Notes under the pieces: model-generated
The model's database searches: none
Told to the model about the DNA's origin: nothing
Seen by the model: the letters and a program-made list of their open reading frames with translations, nothing else
Translations under genes and position numbers: made by a program
Shown here: positions 26,368-37,000 of the stretch, piece by piece
Position numbering within the stretch: position 1 is the stretch's first letter
Layout of the letters: every line of letters starts with the position of its first letter
NCBI GenBank assembly: GCA_937877455.1
Contig: CALFIU010000178.1
Coordinates: 54,916-118,915 of the forward strand
Length of the DNA: 64,000 bases
Direction: 5' to 3'
Source of the DNA: an uncultured Bacteroidales bacterium
GTDB lineage: Bacteria; Bacteroidota; Bacteroidia; Bacteroidales; UBA3824

Positions 26368-27916
26368 CAATAGCTTTATTTAGATATAGTTTAGCAAGTT
26401 TGAGGTCAATTTTTGCCTGAACCATTGTTGATTGAGCTTTTAACCAACCAGTTTGAGCTTCAAGTACGCTTGATACTGGAATAACGCCTTCTTTAAGTCC
26501 AACATTTGCGTAGCGAAGGTTTTCTTCAGCAGATTGAAGGCTTTTTTGTGCGGTAGAAAGCCTTTGAGCAGCCTCAACTACTCGTTGTGAACTTTGTTTA
26601 ACTTGAAGTTCTATTTTTTCGCGAGTTTCATCAAGTTTGTATTCTGTTTTTTGGGCTTCAAGTTTAGCTGCGCGAGTTTTATAAATGCGTTCGCCACCAG
26701 TAATTATTGGCACTTTAACGCCTACGCCAACAGTCCACATACCTTTCATTTTGTTTTCAAACCCATCGAAACACGAAGGGTTGGTCCATGTGTAACCGCC
26801 AGTGAGTACAACGTTTGGCAAAAATTCGCTACGGGCTATGTTTATTTTTTGTTCGTAAATCTTGTTGGCAAGTTCGAGAGAGTTTAGTTCTGGACGATTA
26901 ACATTTTTACCATCAATAGTTGTAGTGTCTATGTTTTCGGCTTCTGATATATCAGCAAGAGTTATTATATCGTCGCCTTGATTAGAATCCGCAAGGCTAA
27001 AGTCGCTATCAAGCGGCATTCCGCATATTTGGCATAACAACATTTTACATAGTGCAAGCCCGTTATCTACTTGAATAAGTGTAACTTCAGCTTCGTTTAG
27101 TTTTACTTTTACGGTTAAACCATCGGCTTGAGTGGCAAAACCGTTATTTATCATTTTTTCAACATTTCCGTCCAATGTTCTTAGTAGGTTGGCGTAGCTT
27201 TGTGCGAGTTTTTTCTTACTTTCGAGCGACACTATTTGCCAATATGCTTCATCAACTTTTACTATTAGTTCTTGATTTTGTAGGTCATATTTTGATTCTT
27301 CAATTTGGCTGAGGTAATCGGTTATTTTGTTGTATGCTATAATTTTTCCACCCATATAAATTGGCTGGGTTAGCATTATGCTTGCTAAAAAAATGTTGTG
27401 TGTGTTGAGAGTCAATGCATCTGCCAACTCGTTGCCAAGTCCGTTGATGCTTCCAAGCATTGTTTCTATTTGACCAGGACTTTGAATTGTTTGTAAAATT
27501 GTTGGCATGTAGTTTTGAAAGGCTTGAGCAAGTTGTGGGTTAGCTTGTAGAAGTTGTAAAAATTCGGGGTTTTGTTGCAACTGTTCTACTTGTTGAAGAA
27601 GTGCTGTTTTGCCATCGTTTATTTGTGTAACAAGGTTGGTGCCAACACCACGTAAACGTTCTTCTTGTTCTTCGCTTATTAAATTTATGTTTTTGCTTGT
27701 GTAAGAGTATGCGCCTATGGCGTTAACGCGTGGCAGAAATTTAGAAAAGGCGGCTTTTTTGTTGTTTTCGGCAATTTCTCTATCAAGTGCCGACATCATT
27801 ACGTCTTTATTGTTGTTTATTGCCATTGCTCTGCAGCTGTCAAGTGTTAAAATTGACTGTGCATGGAGTTGAAATCCAAGCATCAGCGGCAGTGCCATAA
27901 TTACTATCCGTTTCAT
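26345..27916 (-). CDS. TolC-family outer membrane efflux channel
   Basis: The outer-membrane duct of the exporter. The 523-residue protein has a signal peptide (about 1-19, cleaved at LHAQS) and the two internally related helical repeats of the OEP family. The second repeat is clear in NRPELNSLELANKIYEQKI...ARSEFLPNVVLTGGYTW. A Gln/Asn-rich insert of about 80 residues (about 85-165) enlarges the first repeat. It is the first gene of the operon and has a TAATTTTG -7 box 18-25 bases upstream. There is no TetR-type regulator next to it. Confidence 0.9.
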   Translation of the reverse strand: MKRIVIMALPLMLGFQLHAQSILTLDSCRAMAINNNKDVMMSALDREIAENNKKAAFSKFLPRVNAIGAYSYTSKNINLISEEQEERLRGVGTNLVTQINDGKTALLQQVEQLQQNPEFLQLLQANPQLAQAFQNYMPTILQTIQSPGQIETMLGSINGLGNELADALTLNTHNIFLASIMLTQPIYMGGKIIAYNKITDYLSQIEESKYDLQNQELIVKVDEAYWQIVSLESKKKLAQSYANLLRTLDGNVEKMINNGFATQADGLTVKVKLNEAEVTLIQVDNGLALCKMLLCQICGMPLDSDFSLADSNQGDDIITLADISEAENIDTTTIDGKNVNRPELNSLELANKIYEQKINIARSEFLPNVVLTGGYTWTNPSCFDGFENKMKGMWTVGVGVKVPIITGGERIYKTRAAKLEAQKTEYKLDETREKIELQVKQSSQRVVEAAQRLSTAQKSLQSAEENLRYANVGLKEGVIPVSSVLEAQTGWLKAQSTMVQAKIDLKLAKLYLNKAIGQLTIDN

Positions 27917-27933
27917 TTTTTTTATTTTTGCCG

Positions 27934-27941
27934 CAAAATTA
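27934..27941 (-). promoter_or_regulatory. -7 box of the efflux operon
   Basis: TAATTTTG on the minus strand fits TAnnTTTG. The nearest TTTG upstream (27968-27971) is 26 bases away instead of 19, so the promoter is only partly supported. Confidence 0.35.
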
Positions 27942-28106
27942 ATAATTCATTTTTTTATATTATGTATCAAAATCCAAAAAAATATTGACAAAATCACACA
28001 ATTTTTTTGTTTTTTTTCTATTTTATGCTTGTTTTATTGTTATTTATCTATCTTTGTTTAAAGATTAATATTGTATTCAAAAAACGAATATAAAAAGAAA
28101 ATCTTT

Positions 28107-28134
28107 TTTGTTAAGTAATAAAATCATACTTTTG
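28107..28134 (+). promoter_or_regulatory. Probable promoter of the first Rpn-family gene
   Basis: TTTG (28107-28110) and TACTTTTG (28127-28134) are spaced by 16 bases, a little short of the usual 19. The start codon follows 22 bases later. Confidence 0.45.
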
Positions 28135-28156
28135 TTGTATTAACCTGTATGTTGCT

Positions 28157-29125
28157 ATGAATAAAATAAATTACGTACGTTTTGACTGGGCAATAAAGAA
28201 ACTATTGAGAGATAAGGCAAATTATGGTATTCTCGAAGGATTTATTGAAGTTTTTCTCGAAAAAAAAGAATGTAAAATTCTTGAAATACTTGAAAGTGAG
28301 AGTAATAACACATTTGAAGATGATAAATTTAATAGGGTTGATATAAAAGCAAAATCCGCTGAAGAAGAAATTTTTATAGTAGAAATTCAGCTAACACGTT
28401 ACGTAAATTATATGGAGCGTGTACTTTTTGGAGCATCAAAAGCCGTAACAGAACAACTAAAAGAAGGAGATGATTATGGCAAAATTCATAAAGTTTATTC
28501 AATATCTATTGTTTACTACGATTTTGGTATAGGCAAAGATTATCTTTATGTTGGCAATACAAAATTTGTTGGTGTTCACTGCAATGATGAGCTTTTAATT
28601 TCAGAAAAAGAAGAACTTACATTGTTTGAAAAAGAGCAGGATAAATTAAAAGGAAAAGAACGTAAATTTAAATACAATCGTCATAATGCTGGTGAAATAA
28701 TGCCGACATATTATATGATACGAGTTAATTCTTTTGACGAAGAAATAAAAACAGCCATGGACGAATGGATGGAATTTTTGAAAAATTCGGAGATTAAATC
28801 CTCAACTCAAGTTCCGGGGCTAATTGAAGCAAAAGAAGTTATGAAGTTTGAAAGAATGACAAAGGAAGAACAAGACGCATATATTCGACATCTTGATGCC
28901 ATTGCCAACGAAAAGGAAGCGATTCTTACAGCCGAAATACGTGGAAAAATTGAAGGAAGGGCAGAAGGAAGGGCAGAAGGAAGGGCAGAAGGCGAAATAA
29001 TTGGTATTGAAAAACAAATAAAAAAGACTATTTTTCAATTAAAAAAGTCTGGAATGACAATAGAAACAATTGCAACTATTTTAGAGTTACCAATTCAAGA
29101 TGTTGAACGGTTGTTGAAAGAATAG
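28157..29125 (+). CDS. Rpn-family PD-(D/E)XK nuclease/transposase-like protein (PDDEXK_2) with EGRA repeats
   Basis: A 322-residue member of the recombination-promoting nuclease group, DNA endonucleases whose E. coli relatives raise RecA-independent recombination. The PD-(D/E)XK core is visible as RVDIKA followed by FIVEIQL. The tail has three EGRA units coded by identical 12-bp repeats, then a helical end with MTIETIATILELPIQDVERLL that looks like a small helix-turn-helix. The related protein at 50108-51157 has the same plan with a longer repeat. It has its own promoter and a hairpin after the stop. Confidence 0.85.
   Translation: MNKINYVRFDWAIKKLLRDKANYGILEGFIEVFLEKKECKILEILESESNNTFEDDKFNRVDIKAKSAEEEIFIVEIQLTRYVNYMERVLFGASKAVTEQLKEGDDYGKIHKVYSISIVYYDFGIGKDYLYVGNTKFVGVHCNDELLISEKEELTLFEKEQDKLKGKERKFKYNRHNAGEIMPTYYMIRVNSFDEEIKTAMDEWMEFLKNSEIKSSTQVPGLIEAKEVMKFERMTKEEQDAYIRHLDAIANEKEAILTAEIRGKIEGRAEGRAEGRAEGEIIGIEKQIKKTIFQLKKSGMTIETIATILELPIQDVERLLKE
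28955..28990. repeat. Three perfect 12-bp repeats in the first Rpn-family gene
   Basis: GGAAGGGCAGAA is repeated three times without change, giving GRAE units in the protein tail. Copy-number change would keep the frame. Confidence 0.85.
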
Positions 29126-29165
29126 CACTTTATTTTTACATAAAATTGAAGTGCAAAAAATATAA
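29126..29165. terminator. Bidirectional terminator between convergent genes
   Basis: GCACTT pairs with AAGTGC, extended by an AT-rich stem (TTTATTTT with AAAAT), and is flanked by A and T runs. It lies between the Rpn-family gene and the membrane protein gene that converge here. Confidence 0.55.
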
Positions 29166-29176
29166 AGTTATAAATA

Positions 29177-30835
29177 TTATTTATATTCTGGTATTAGTAT
29201 TTCATAACCGTATTTTTGATATACAATTTTATAATTTTTCTCTTTTATAAAATTGTCAATTATACCATAAGGATGTACTATTTCTCTTATTATCACAGGA
29301 TTGGGTAAGTTTTCTTTTTGTGCACGATAGATATTTCCTACTTCTATTGAATTATAGCCGTATGGTTTTGTTTTAGTAAGAAAATATATTCCAGATAAAA
29401 ATCTGTAGCACAATATATAATCGCCAGGTTTTATGTATTTCTGAGTTTCGGCAAAAAGACTATCAAGTTGAATTGCTTTTTGTTTGGATACTAAACAATT
29501 AGCAGCTCTATTATTTTTCACCATCGAAAACATCTTAAACCTATTATCGGGATAGCCAAAACTACCAAATTTTATTATTGTGTGTATTTGTATGGCTACA
29601 AAAAGTGTAAATATAGCTAAACATGTTACTTGCCAGCGTTTTTTTATTGTTGTGTCATTTATTTTTTCAGTATTAACATCTTTTATAGTATAAAAAGCTA
29701 ACGGCAAGAGTATTTGTATGGAGAAACATCCCATGTTGCCAAGTCCAAAATCGCTGCCTATAGGTTGCAATACAGAAATTGCCAATGCTACAACGCATGT
29801 TAGACTGAGGTTTCTGTTTTTGTTGTTTTTAACTATACTGTAAATTATTATGGCATAGCAATAACCATAAATTATGCTTGTTGGATAACAAATTTTGTAA
29901 AATGGATATATTAATCCTATTAGCAAAGGTAAGGATATTAAAAATAGTATATAATTTTTTATAACAAATTTTTTATAAATCAAAAATGCTAAAAATGTTG
30001 TCGTTGCTACTATTGCTACTTCTTTTAGATTGTTGGCATACATAATGCCAAGGTTGTTTGGGTTATGTGATGATTTTGGATTGCTCGCAACTGCCGTCAT
30101 ATCACCGAATAATGCCTTTTGGAAAATTTCGAGGTGGTTTTTGCACAATGCCATAAACGCCAAAACCGCTAATATACCTGTAATAAATCCTGAAAGGCAG
30201 ATAATTCCACGTTTTGTTAAAAGTTTGAAATCTTTATTGTAGGCATAATCGGTAATTATTACTGCGGCTGCCATTATTGAAACTACAGCGTTGGGTAATC
30301 GTAAAAAAGTGCCTATTCCTAAAATTAATCCTGAAAGATATATTTTTTTATTATTATTTTGTGTTAATCCTTCCATTATAACGCATGCTGCTGCTGTTGC
30401 AAAAAGTGCTGATGTAAAATTGTGATGAAATACAAATAGTCCTGCATATTCGCGATTTTGTTGTAAGACAACAGCCATAAAACCAAGAAAAACCCATAAT
30501 TTGTTGGCATTAAGAATTTTAAACAAGCGTTGTACAAAATAATATGTGGTAAGAATAACAATAAGGTTTAAAATTTTAAACGACATGTAGCCGCCCCAAC
30601 CAAATGCAAAATTCCAAATGCCACCGATTACGGCGTTGAAATAGTATAAAAAATAATATTGATTGCTCTCTGGTGTATCAAAAATTTGTTGAATTGCTGC
30701 TAATACAAAGCCAGAATCTCGCAAATCTATTCCTTGAATGCCAAGCAACAATTCAAAGACTGCGATAAACATAGCCGATATTAATACAAAGTGTGTTTTA
30801 TAAAAACTATTGTATCGTTTAAAAGTACAATCCAT
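29177..30835 (-). CDS. Polytopic membrane protein, GT-C glycosyltransferase-like
   Basis: A 552-residue inner-membrane protein with about 11-12 hydrophobic helices and a soluble C-terminal domain (about 440-552). The first periplasmic loop (GIQGIDLRDSGFVL) carries acidic residues where GT-C enzymes such as ArnT/PMT have their catalytic acid, and the overall helix pattern fits that superfamily. If so, it transfers a sugar from a polyprenyl-phosphate donor. No family-specific motif is seen, so the call is by topology only. It is a single gene, opposite in direction to its neighbours. Confidence 0.5.
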   Translation of the reverse strand: MDCTFKRYNSFYKTHFVLISAMFIAVFELLLGIQGIDLRDSGFVLAAIQQIFDTPESNQYYFLYYFNAVIGGIWNFAFGWGGYMSFKILNLIVILTTYYFVQRLFKILNANKLWVFLGFMAVVLQQNREYAGLFVFHHNFTSALFATAAACVIMEGLTQNNNKKIYLSGLILGIGTFLRLPNAVVSIMAAAVIITDYAYNKDFKLLTKRGIICLSGFITGILAVLAFMALCKNHLEIFQKALFGDMTAVASNPKSSHNPNNLGIMYANNLKEVAIVATTTFLAFLIYKKFVIKNYILFLISLPLLIGLIYPFYKICYPTSIIYGYCYAIIIYSIVKNNKNRNLSLTCVVALAISVLQPIGSDFGLGNMGCFSIQILLPLAFYTIKDVNTEKINDTTIKKRWQVTCLAIFTLFVAIQIHTIIKFGSFGYPDNRFKMFSMVKNNRAANCLVSKQKAIQLDSLFAETQKYIKPGDYILCYRFLSGIYFLTKTKPYGYNSIEVGNIYRAQKENLPNPVIIREIVHPYGIIDNFIKEKNYKIVYQKYGYEILIPEYK

Positions 30836-30927
30836 TTTTTTTCTGCAAAATTATAAATTTTTAGTTAAAATATTTGTTTTTTAATTACAAAATATTTTGA
30901 TTTGCAAAAATATAAAACTCCAAAAAA

Positions 30928-31359
30928 ATGAATATTTCTTTAATGTGGTTGATTGTATCCATTGTTTGTTTGATAGTGGAACTGATTGGGGGCAATATGT
31001 TTATGATATGCCTTTCTGTAGGTGCTTTGGCAACCGCTTTATTTGCATGGTGTGGGGTAGGTATATATATAGATATTGTAATTTTTGCTATTTTGTCGGT
31101 GGTTAGTATTATTTTTGTTAGACCCCTGATGTTAAAGTATTTTTACAATAAAGAACGAAAAAGTAATGCTGATGCTCTTATAAATCGTATTGGTAAGGTG
31201 GTAGAACCTATTGAAAAGGATGGGTATGGTCGTGTGGCCATTGATGGAGATGTGTGGAAAGCCAAAACGGTGGACGGTATGCCATTAGAAAAAGATAAGT
31301 CTGTTAAAGTGGTAGAACGCGAGAGCATTATAATTACCGTTGTAGAATTAGAAAAATAA
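30928..31359 (+). CDS. NfeD family membrane protein
   Basis: A 143-residue protein with two or three N-terminal membrane helices and a C-terminal OB-fold (GKVVEPIEKDGYGRVAIDGDVWKAKT). This is the compact NfeD1b form that partners SPFH/stomatin proteins. It is followed after 28 bases by such a gene, the standard operon. These pairs scaffold membrane microdomains and are linked to membrane quality control. An earlier frame at 30897 is a different reading frame and is not coding. Confidence 0.88.
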   Translation: MNISLMWLIVSIVCLIVELIGGNMFMICLSVGALATALFAWCGVGIYIDIVIFAILSVVSIIFVRPLMLKYFYNKERKSNADALINRIGKVVEPIEKDGYGRVAIDGDVWKAKTVDGMPLEKDKSVKVVERESIIITVVELEK

Positions 31360-31387
31360 AAAATCTAACTTTAAATAACTATTAATT

Positions 31388-32380
31388 ATGGACACAACAT
31401 TATTTGTAGTGGTTGCATTATTGGTTTTTGTAATTCTTTTTGTTAAAAAAACACTTATAATCATACCACAGTCAGAAACAAAAATTATTGAACGTCTTGG
31501 ACGTTATCATTCTACACTTTCGCCTGGTATTAATATTATTATTCCATTTATTGATCAGGCAAAAACTATTGTAGTTTTGCAACATGGAAATTACAGAAAT
31601 TCAGACCGTATAGATCTTCGTGAGCAAGTTTATGATTTTGATAAACAAAACGTAATAACAAAAGATAATGTACAGACAGAAATTAATGCCTTACTTTATT
31701 TTCAAATAATGGATCCGTTTAAAGCCGCTTACGAAATAGACAATTTACCAAACGCTATCGAAAAGCTTACGCAAACAACTCTTCGTAATATTATTGGCGA
31801 AATGGAACTTGATGAAACCCTTACATCACGTGATACTATCAATACTAAACTTCGTGCCGTGCTTGACGATGCAACAGATAAATGGGGGGTAAAGGTCAAC
31901 CGTGTTGAACTTCAAGATATTACGCCTCCTGCAAGTGTGTTAAATGCAATGGAAAAACAAATGCAAGCAGAGCGTAACAAACGTGCTACAATTCTTACTT
32001 CCGAAGGAGAAAAAGCAGCTCAAATACTTGCATCTGAAGGTGCAAAAACTGCAATGATAAACCGTGCCGAAGCTGAAAAACAGCAAGCTATTCTCAAGGC
32101 AGAAGGTGAAGCTCAAGCACGCACTCGTAAAGCTGAAGCAGAGGCATACGCTATTCAAAAAATAGCAGAGGCTGAAGCTGTTGCTGTGCAAAAAGTTTCA
32201 GAAACGGTTGGTAATTCTGCTAATCCTGCTCAATATTTGATTGCACAAAAGTACATTGATATGATGAAAAATCTTTCGGCTGGTGATAAAACAAAAACTG
32301 TATTTCTCCCTTATGAGGCTACAAATCTTTTGGGTAGCATTGGTGGAATTAAAGAAATGTTTAAAGAGGTTGGACAGTAA
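31388..32380 (+). CDS. SPFH/Band 7 (stomatin-like, QmcA-type) protein
   Basis: A membrane-anchored oligomeric scaffold of 330 residues. It has a single N-terminal hydrophobic helix (about 2-22), then an SPFH domain (IPQSETKIIERLGRYHSTL, PGINIIIPFID, ALLYFQIMDPFKA, GEMELDETLTSRD). A long Ala/Glu-rich coiled coil (about 190-275, rich in AEAEA and EGEA) and a short hydrophobic tail follow. It is co-transcribed with nfeD and followed by a clear terminator. Function as a microdomain organiser is known from the family, not shown here. Confidence 0.92.
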   Translation: MDTTLFVVVALLVFVILFVKKTLIIIPQSETKIIERLGRYHSTLSPGINIIIPFIDQAKTIVVLQHGNYRNSDRIDLREQVYDFDKQNVITKDNVQTEINALLYFQIMDPFKAAYEIDNLPNAIEKLTQTTLRNIIGEMELDETLTSRDTINTKLRAVLDDATDKWGVKVNRVELQDITPPASVLNAMEKQMQAERNKRATILTSEGEKAAQILASEGAKTAMINRAEAEKQQAILKAEGEAQARTRKAEAEAYAIQKIAEAEAVAVQKVSETVGNSANPAQYLIAQKYIDMMKNLSAGDKTKTVFLPYEATNLLGSIGGIKEMFKEVGQ

Positions 32381-32414
32381 ATAGAATTTTTTTATTTTTC
32401 ATAATTTTAATGAT

Positions 32415-32455
32415 AACCACGAATGACTAATTGTTATTCGTGGTTTACTTTTTAT
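32415..32455 (+). terminator. Rho-independent terminator after the nfeD/SPFH operon
   Basis: A perfect 10-bp stem, AACCACGAAT (32415-32424) and ATTCGTGGTT (32436-32445), with an 11-base loop, followed by a T-rich stretch. Confidence 0.8.
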
Positions 32456-32497
32456 TTAATGTAAAATATTGTTGTTGAAGGTAAATTTTATAAAACT

Positions 32498-33655
32498 TTG
32501 TGTGTAAATAGAATATATCTTATTTTGGGATTATTGGTTTGCTTTTTGGTGTCATGCGCTCCTAAAATGCCTGAATGTGAGTATATTCCTGTGCCATACG
32601 ATATTGGTGTGCCGTATTTTCCCGATTCTGTAAATATTCCTCAAAACAATCCTATGACAATTAGAGGTGTGGAGCTTGGTCGTTATTTATTTTATGATGA
32701 GAGATTATCGGGTGATGTTTCAAAGCCAATGAGTTGTGCAACGTGTCACAAACAAAAGTTTTCGTTTGAGTGTGGTATGGAAGAGTTTCCAGATGGTTTT
32801 CCTGTTGGTAATTCGGGTATAAAAACTAAGCATGTTATGTTGCCACTTGTAAATCTTGTATGGAACAATAATGGCTATTTTTGGAATGGATTGCTAAATA
32901 AAAATAACCGAAAACTTGGAAGTAAAACCTATCATGTCCCTGCCGACAGCATTTATAATCAAACCAATATAGAATCAGCGGTTTGGATGGCTATTGCAGC
33001 TCCTCATGAAATGGATGGTAATATAAATAAAGCCGTTAAACTCATAAAAAAAGATTCTTTTTATCGACAAAAGTTTTATCAAGCTTTTGGTACTTTTGAT
33101 ATAAATATCAATCTTATAAGTAAAGCTATTGCTCAATTTATTAGATCTTTGGTGTCTTTTAATTCAAAATTTGATATGTTTATGGATGGTAAAGTACAAC
33201 TTACACAGCAAGAAATGCGTGGACTTGTGCTTTTTACAACAGAAGGTGCCGATTGTTTTCATTGCCATGGAAGTCCTGCCTTGCCTCTTTGGACAACTAA
33301 TTTGTTTATGAATAATGCAAAAGACATTGATTTTGAGGGTCAAAGCGATAGATTTTCTGTAACAGGAAATATCATGGACAAAGGAAAATATCGTGTGCCA
33401 ACTTTGCGTAATATTGAGTTTACTGCGCCTTATATGCATGATGGTAGGTTTAAAACCTTGGATGAGGTGTTGGAATTTTATAATAATGGACTAAAGCGTT
33501 CGCCGTTTATTGATCCTCTTGCAATTAATGCAAATCATGGTGGGGCACATCTGTCGCAAAGCGATTTGAATGCTTTGAAGGCTTTTTTGCTTACGCTTAG
33601 CGATACTTCTTTTATCAATAATCCAAGATTTTCTAACCCTTGGATTAAAAAGTGA
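32498..33655 (+). CDS. Di-haem cytochrome c peroxidase family lipoprotein
   Basis: A periplasmic or surface lipoprotein that reduces peroxide with electrons from a donor cytochrome (CcpA/MauG family). The signal peptide ends in CFLVSC, the lipobox cysteine at about residue 20. Two CxxCH haem sites are present: CATCH in the N-terminal domain and CFHCH in the C-terminal one. RVPTLRNIEFTAPYMHDGRF supplies the usual late Met/His region. The 385 residues match the family. The frame starts at TTG (32498) with no nearby ATG. It suggests a life with occasional oxygen or peroxide. Confidence 0.88.
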   Translation: MCVNRIYLILGLLVCFLVSCAPKMPECEYIPVPYDIGVPYFPDSVNIPQNNPMTIRGVELGRYLFYDERLSGDVSKPMSCATCHKQKFSFECGMEEFPDGFPVGNSGIKTKHVMLPLVNLVWNNNGYFWNGLLNKNNRKLGSKTYHVPADSIYNQTNIESAVWMAIAAPHEMDGNINKAVKLIKKDSFYRQKFYQAFGTFDININLISKAIAQFIRSLVSFNSKFDMFMDGKVQLTQQEMRGLVLFTTEGADCFHCHGSPALPLWTTNLFMNNAKDIDFEGQSDRFSVTGNIMDKGKYRVPTLRNIEFTAPYMHDGRFKTLDEVLEFYNNGLKRSPFIDPLAINANHGGAHLSQSDLNALKAFLLTLSDTSFINNPRFSNPWIKK

Positions 33656-34022
33656 AATTTTAATATATTATTTTGGTAAGTATGGTAGATGTAGAATTTG
33701 CTATACTTTTTTTTGTCAAAACATATTTACATTTTTTTATTTTTTTGTTTGTAACTTTTCTTAAAAAAAAATTTCTTTTTTTTCTTGTTAATTTTTTGTT
33801 AAATGCCTTATAGTGCCTTGTAACACGTTTTTTGAAACAAAAACGTAATAAATTATCTTTTAATGTTACCAAAACATAAACATCTGAAACTTAAAAATAA
33901 CAACTTTTTTGCTATTGAGCCTACTTTTACACCATGATTTCCGAAAGAACAAAAATGTAAATTTTATTTATGGAGGAAGTCGCTTAAAGCTTATTTAATT
34001 GTTTAAATCTAATTATTACTTT
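33656..34022. other. Long leader and promoter region of the xylan locus
   Basis: No believable gene lies here; the lysine-rich minus-strand frame at 33660-33872 is an A/T-tract artefact. A small hairpin (CGTTTTT with AAAAACG, 33826-33845) may end the peroxidase transcript. The rest should hold the promoter and regulator site of xusA, but I cannot point to a sure -33/-7 pair. Confidence 0.45.
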
Positions 34023-37000
34023 ATGAAAAACAAACAAGTAAAAATCTGGTTCTCTGCTTTGAGAGCATTTCTACTGACAACATTGCTGGTCTTGTCGGTA
34101 GGACTGCTTACAGCGCAGGCTCAGACGAGGCAGATTTCGGGAACTGTTATAGACGAAAATGGTGACCCGCTGCCAGGAGTAACCGTATTGGTGGAAGGTA
34201 CAACCACTGGTACTATCACCGACATGGACGGAAAATACACTTTAAGTATCAACGAAGGTACTAACTTGATATTTTCCTATATCGGTTATGAAACTGTTAC
34301 AAAACCTATTGCCAACAACCTTTCGGTAACCTTAGTGGAATCTACCGCCGAAATTGATGAGGTGGTAGTTGTGGGTTATGGCCAGCAGAAAAAAGCCTCT
34401 GTTGTTGGTGCTATTGCCCAAACCAACGGCGAAACGTTGCAACGTGCTGCTGGTGTGCCAGACTTGGGGCAAGCTCTTACAGGTAATCTCCCAGGACTTG
34501 TTACAATGCAAAGTACTGGTATGCCCGGTCAAGAAAATCCCGACATTGTTATTCGTGGTTCAAGTTCTTGGAACTCAAGCGCACCTTTAGTTTTGGTGGA
34601 CGGTATTGAACGTCCAATGAACAGCGTTGATGTGTCGTCTGTAGCAAGTATCTCTGTTTTGAAAGATGCTTCGGCAACTGCAATCTACGGTGTTAAGGGT
34701 GCTAACGGTGTAATTATTATTACTACAAAACGTGGTACGGAAGGTCGCGCACAAATAAACGCTTCTTTCTCTTCTACAATGAAGTTTGTCAGCAAGTTGC
34801 CAGGTAAACTTGATGCTTACGATGCTCTTATGGCTCGCAATGTTGCAATTGAAAACGAACTTAACCTCAATCCCGATAGTTGGGCTCATGTTGAATCTCA
34901 AGAATTTATCAACAATTACCGTAACCAAGATCCTAACGCTCGCGACGAAAATGGTACTCTTCTTATCGAACGCTATCCTAATATTGATTGGCAAGATTAT
35001 CTTTTTAAAAATCATGCCATGGCTTACAATGCAAACGTAAACATTTCTGGTGGTAGCAAATTTGTTCGTTACTATTCTTCTATCGACTGGACCAACGAAG
35101 AAGATATGTTTAAACGTTTTGAAAACAATCGTGGTTATCATTCGGGTTATGCATACAACCGTGTTAATGTGCGTTCTAACCTCGATTTTAACATCACCAA
35201 AACAACTGTTTTAAAAACTAACCTTTCTGGTAGCGTTGGTATGCAAAACACTCCATGGGCAAACAATGGCTATTCTTCTATGGGAGATTGGGCTTTGTCG
35301 CAACAATGGGCTGGTGCATACGGTATTCCTGCTAACGCATATTATCCTCAATATGAAGATGGTGCTTGGGGTAATTACGATGTATTTGGTATTAAAAATG
35401 TGTCAAACGGTGCAGAAAGCATGGCATACGGTTCGGGTACAAATCGCACCACAACCACCAACATCGCCACCGACATTATCTTAGAGCAAGATTTGAAATT
35501 TATTACCAAAGGTCTTTCTTTAACAGGTATGATTTCTTGGGACAACCGTTTTACAGAAAAGGAACGTGGTATTTCTGATATGAACAATGCTCCTTTGCGT
35601 AAAAATATCGATCCTCATACTGGTATTGCATTATACGACCCAACTGATGGATACGATAAAGTTAACCGTTATGATTTTTCCGACCCAGTGGATTGGAGTA
35701 CAAATGGTGGTAACGTAAACCACTGGTCTGCACCTCCTTACAAAAATTTAAACTATCAGATTCGTCTTAATTGGGATCGTTCTTTTGGTAAGCACAACAT
35801 CACTGCCATGGGATTGTTTGAGCGTCAAGAACAAACAAATGGTTCTGAAATCCCACGTTTGAGAGAAAACTGGTGTTTCCGTGTTACATACAATTGGAAC
35901 AATCGCTATTTCTTTGAGTATAACGGTGCTTACAATGGTTCTGAAAAATTCTCCGACGATAATCGCTTTGCATTCTTTAATTCTGGTGCTATTGGTTGGA
36001 CTATCTCTAACGAGGCTTTTATGGACAATTTGCGTGAAAGTGGCATTATCGAAAACTTAAAGTTGCGTGCATCTTATGGTGAAATTGGTGACGACTCTTA
36101 CGGTGCATGGGACAACAACAAACGTTGGCTCTATGTTTCAACATGGGGAATGGGTGGTTCTGCTCTTATGAACGAAATGCACGGAGGATGGAGTGGCAAC
36201 GACAATCGTAGCCCATACATTTTCTATACAGAAAAAACTGTTGGTAATCCCGATGTACATTGGGAAGTGGTTCGTAAATTTAATGTCGGTGTTGATTATT
36301 CGTTCCTTAAAGGCATGATTCGTGGTAGTTTCGACCTCTTCCGCGACCATCGTACCGATATTCTTATCGGTGGAAGCGATCGTTCTGTTCCAAGTTACTT
36401 TGGTATGAGTGCTCCAACTGCTAACCTTGGCGAAGTTAAAACTAAAGGTTATGAAATTGAAATTAAATTCAATAAGGATATCGACGCTGTTAAAGGTTTG
36501 AATGTTTGGGCTAATATGAATATGACACACGCCGAAAACAAGATTATCAATCGTGAAGATTCCGAATTGTTGCCTTCTTATCGTAAACAAGCAGGATATG
36601 CAATTGGTCAATACAGAATGCAACTTGAAAACGGATTTATGCAAACATACGACGATGTATATGCAAGTCCACAATTTCAAGTACAAGACAACTTTAAACT
36701 CCCTGGCGATTATTGCTATGTAGATTTTAATGGCGATGGCGTTATCAATTCTGATGACAATGCTCCAATAGCATATTCAAACATTCCACAAAATACCTAC
36801 AACGCAACATTAGGCGTAAATTACAAAGGTTGGGGTGCATTTGTTCAATTCTATGGCGTAAGCAACGTTTCTCGTGATGTGGCTCTTACATCTTTTGGTT
36901 TTGATTTGGATAATGTTTATGAAACTGGTACATGGTGGGCTGATGACCACGAAAATGCAGAAGTAGTTACTCCTCGTTACCTTACCAAAGAAGCCAATCG

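Noticed and set aside
33660..33872. Lysine-rich 70-codon minus-strand frame
   Set aside because: It is made by poly-T tracts in a promoter region and has no protein-like pattern.
34587..35141. Long minus-strand open frame (184 codons) inside xusA
   Set aside because: It is antisense to a well-supported receptor domain. Its open state follows from the codon choice of the gene, and it has no start context or family features.
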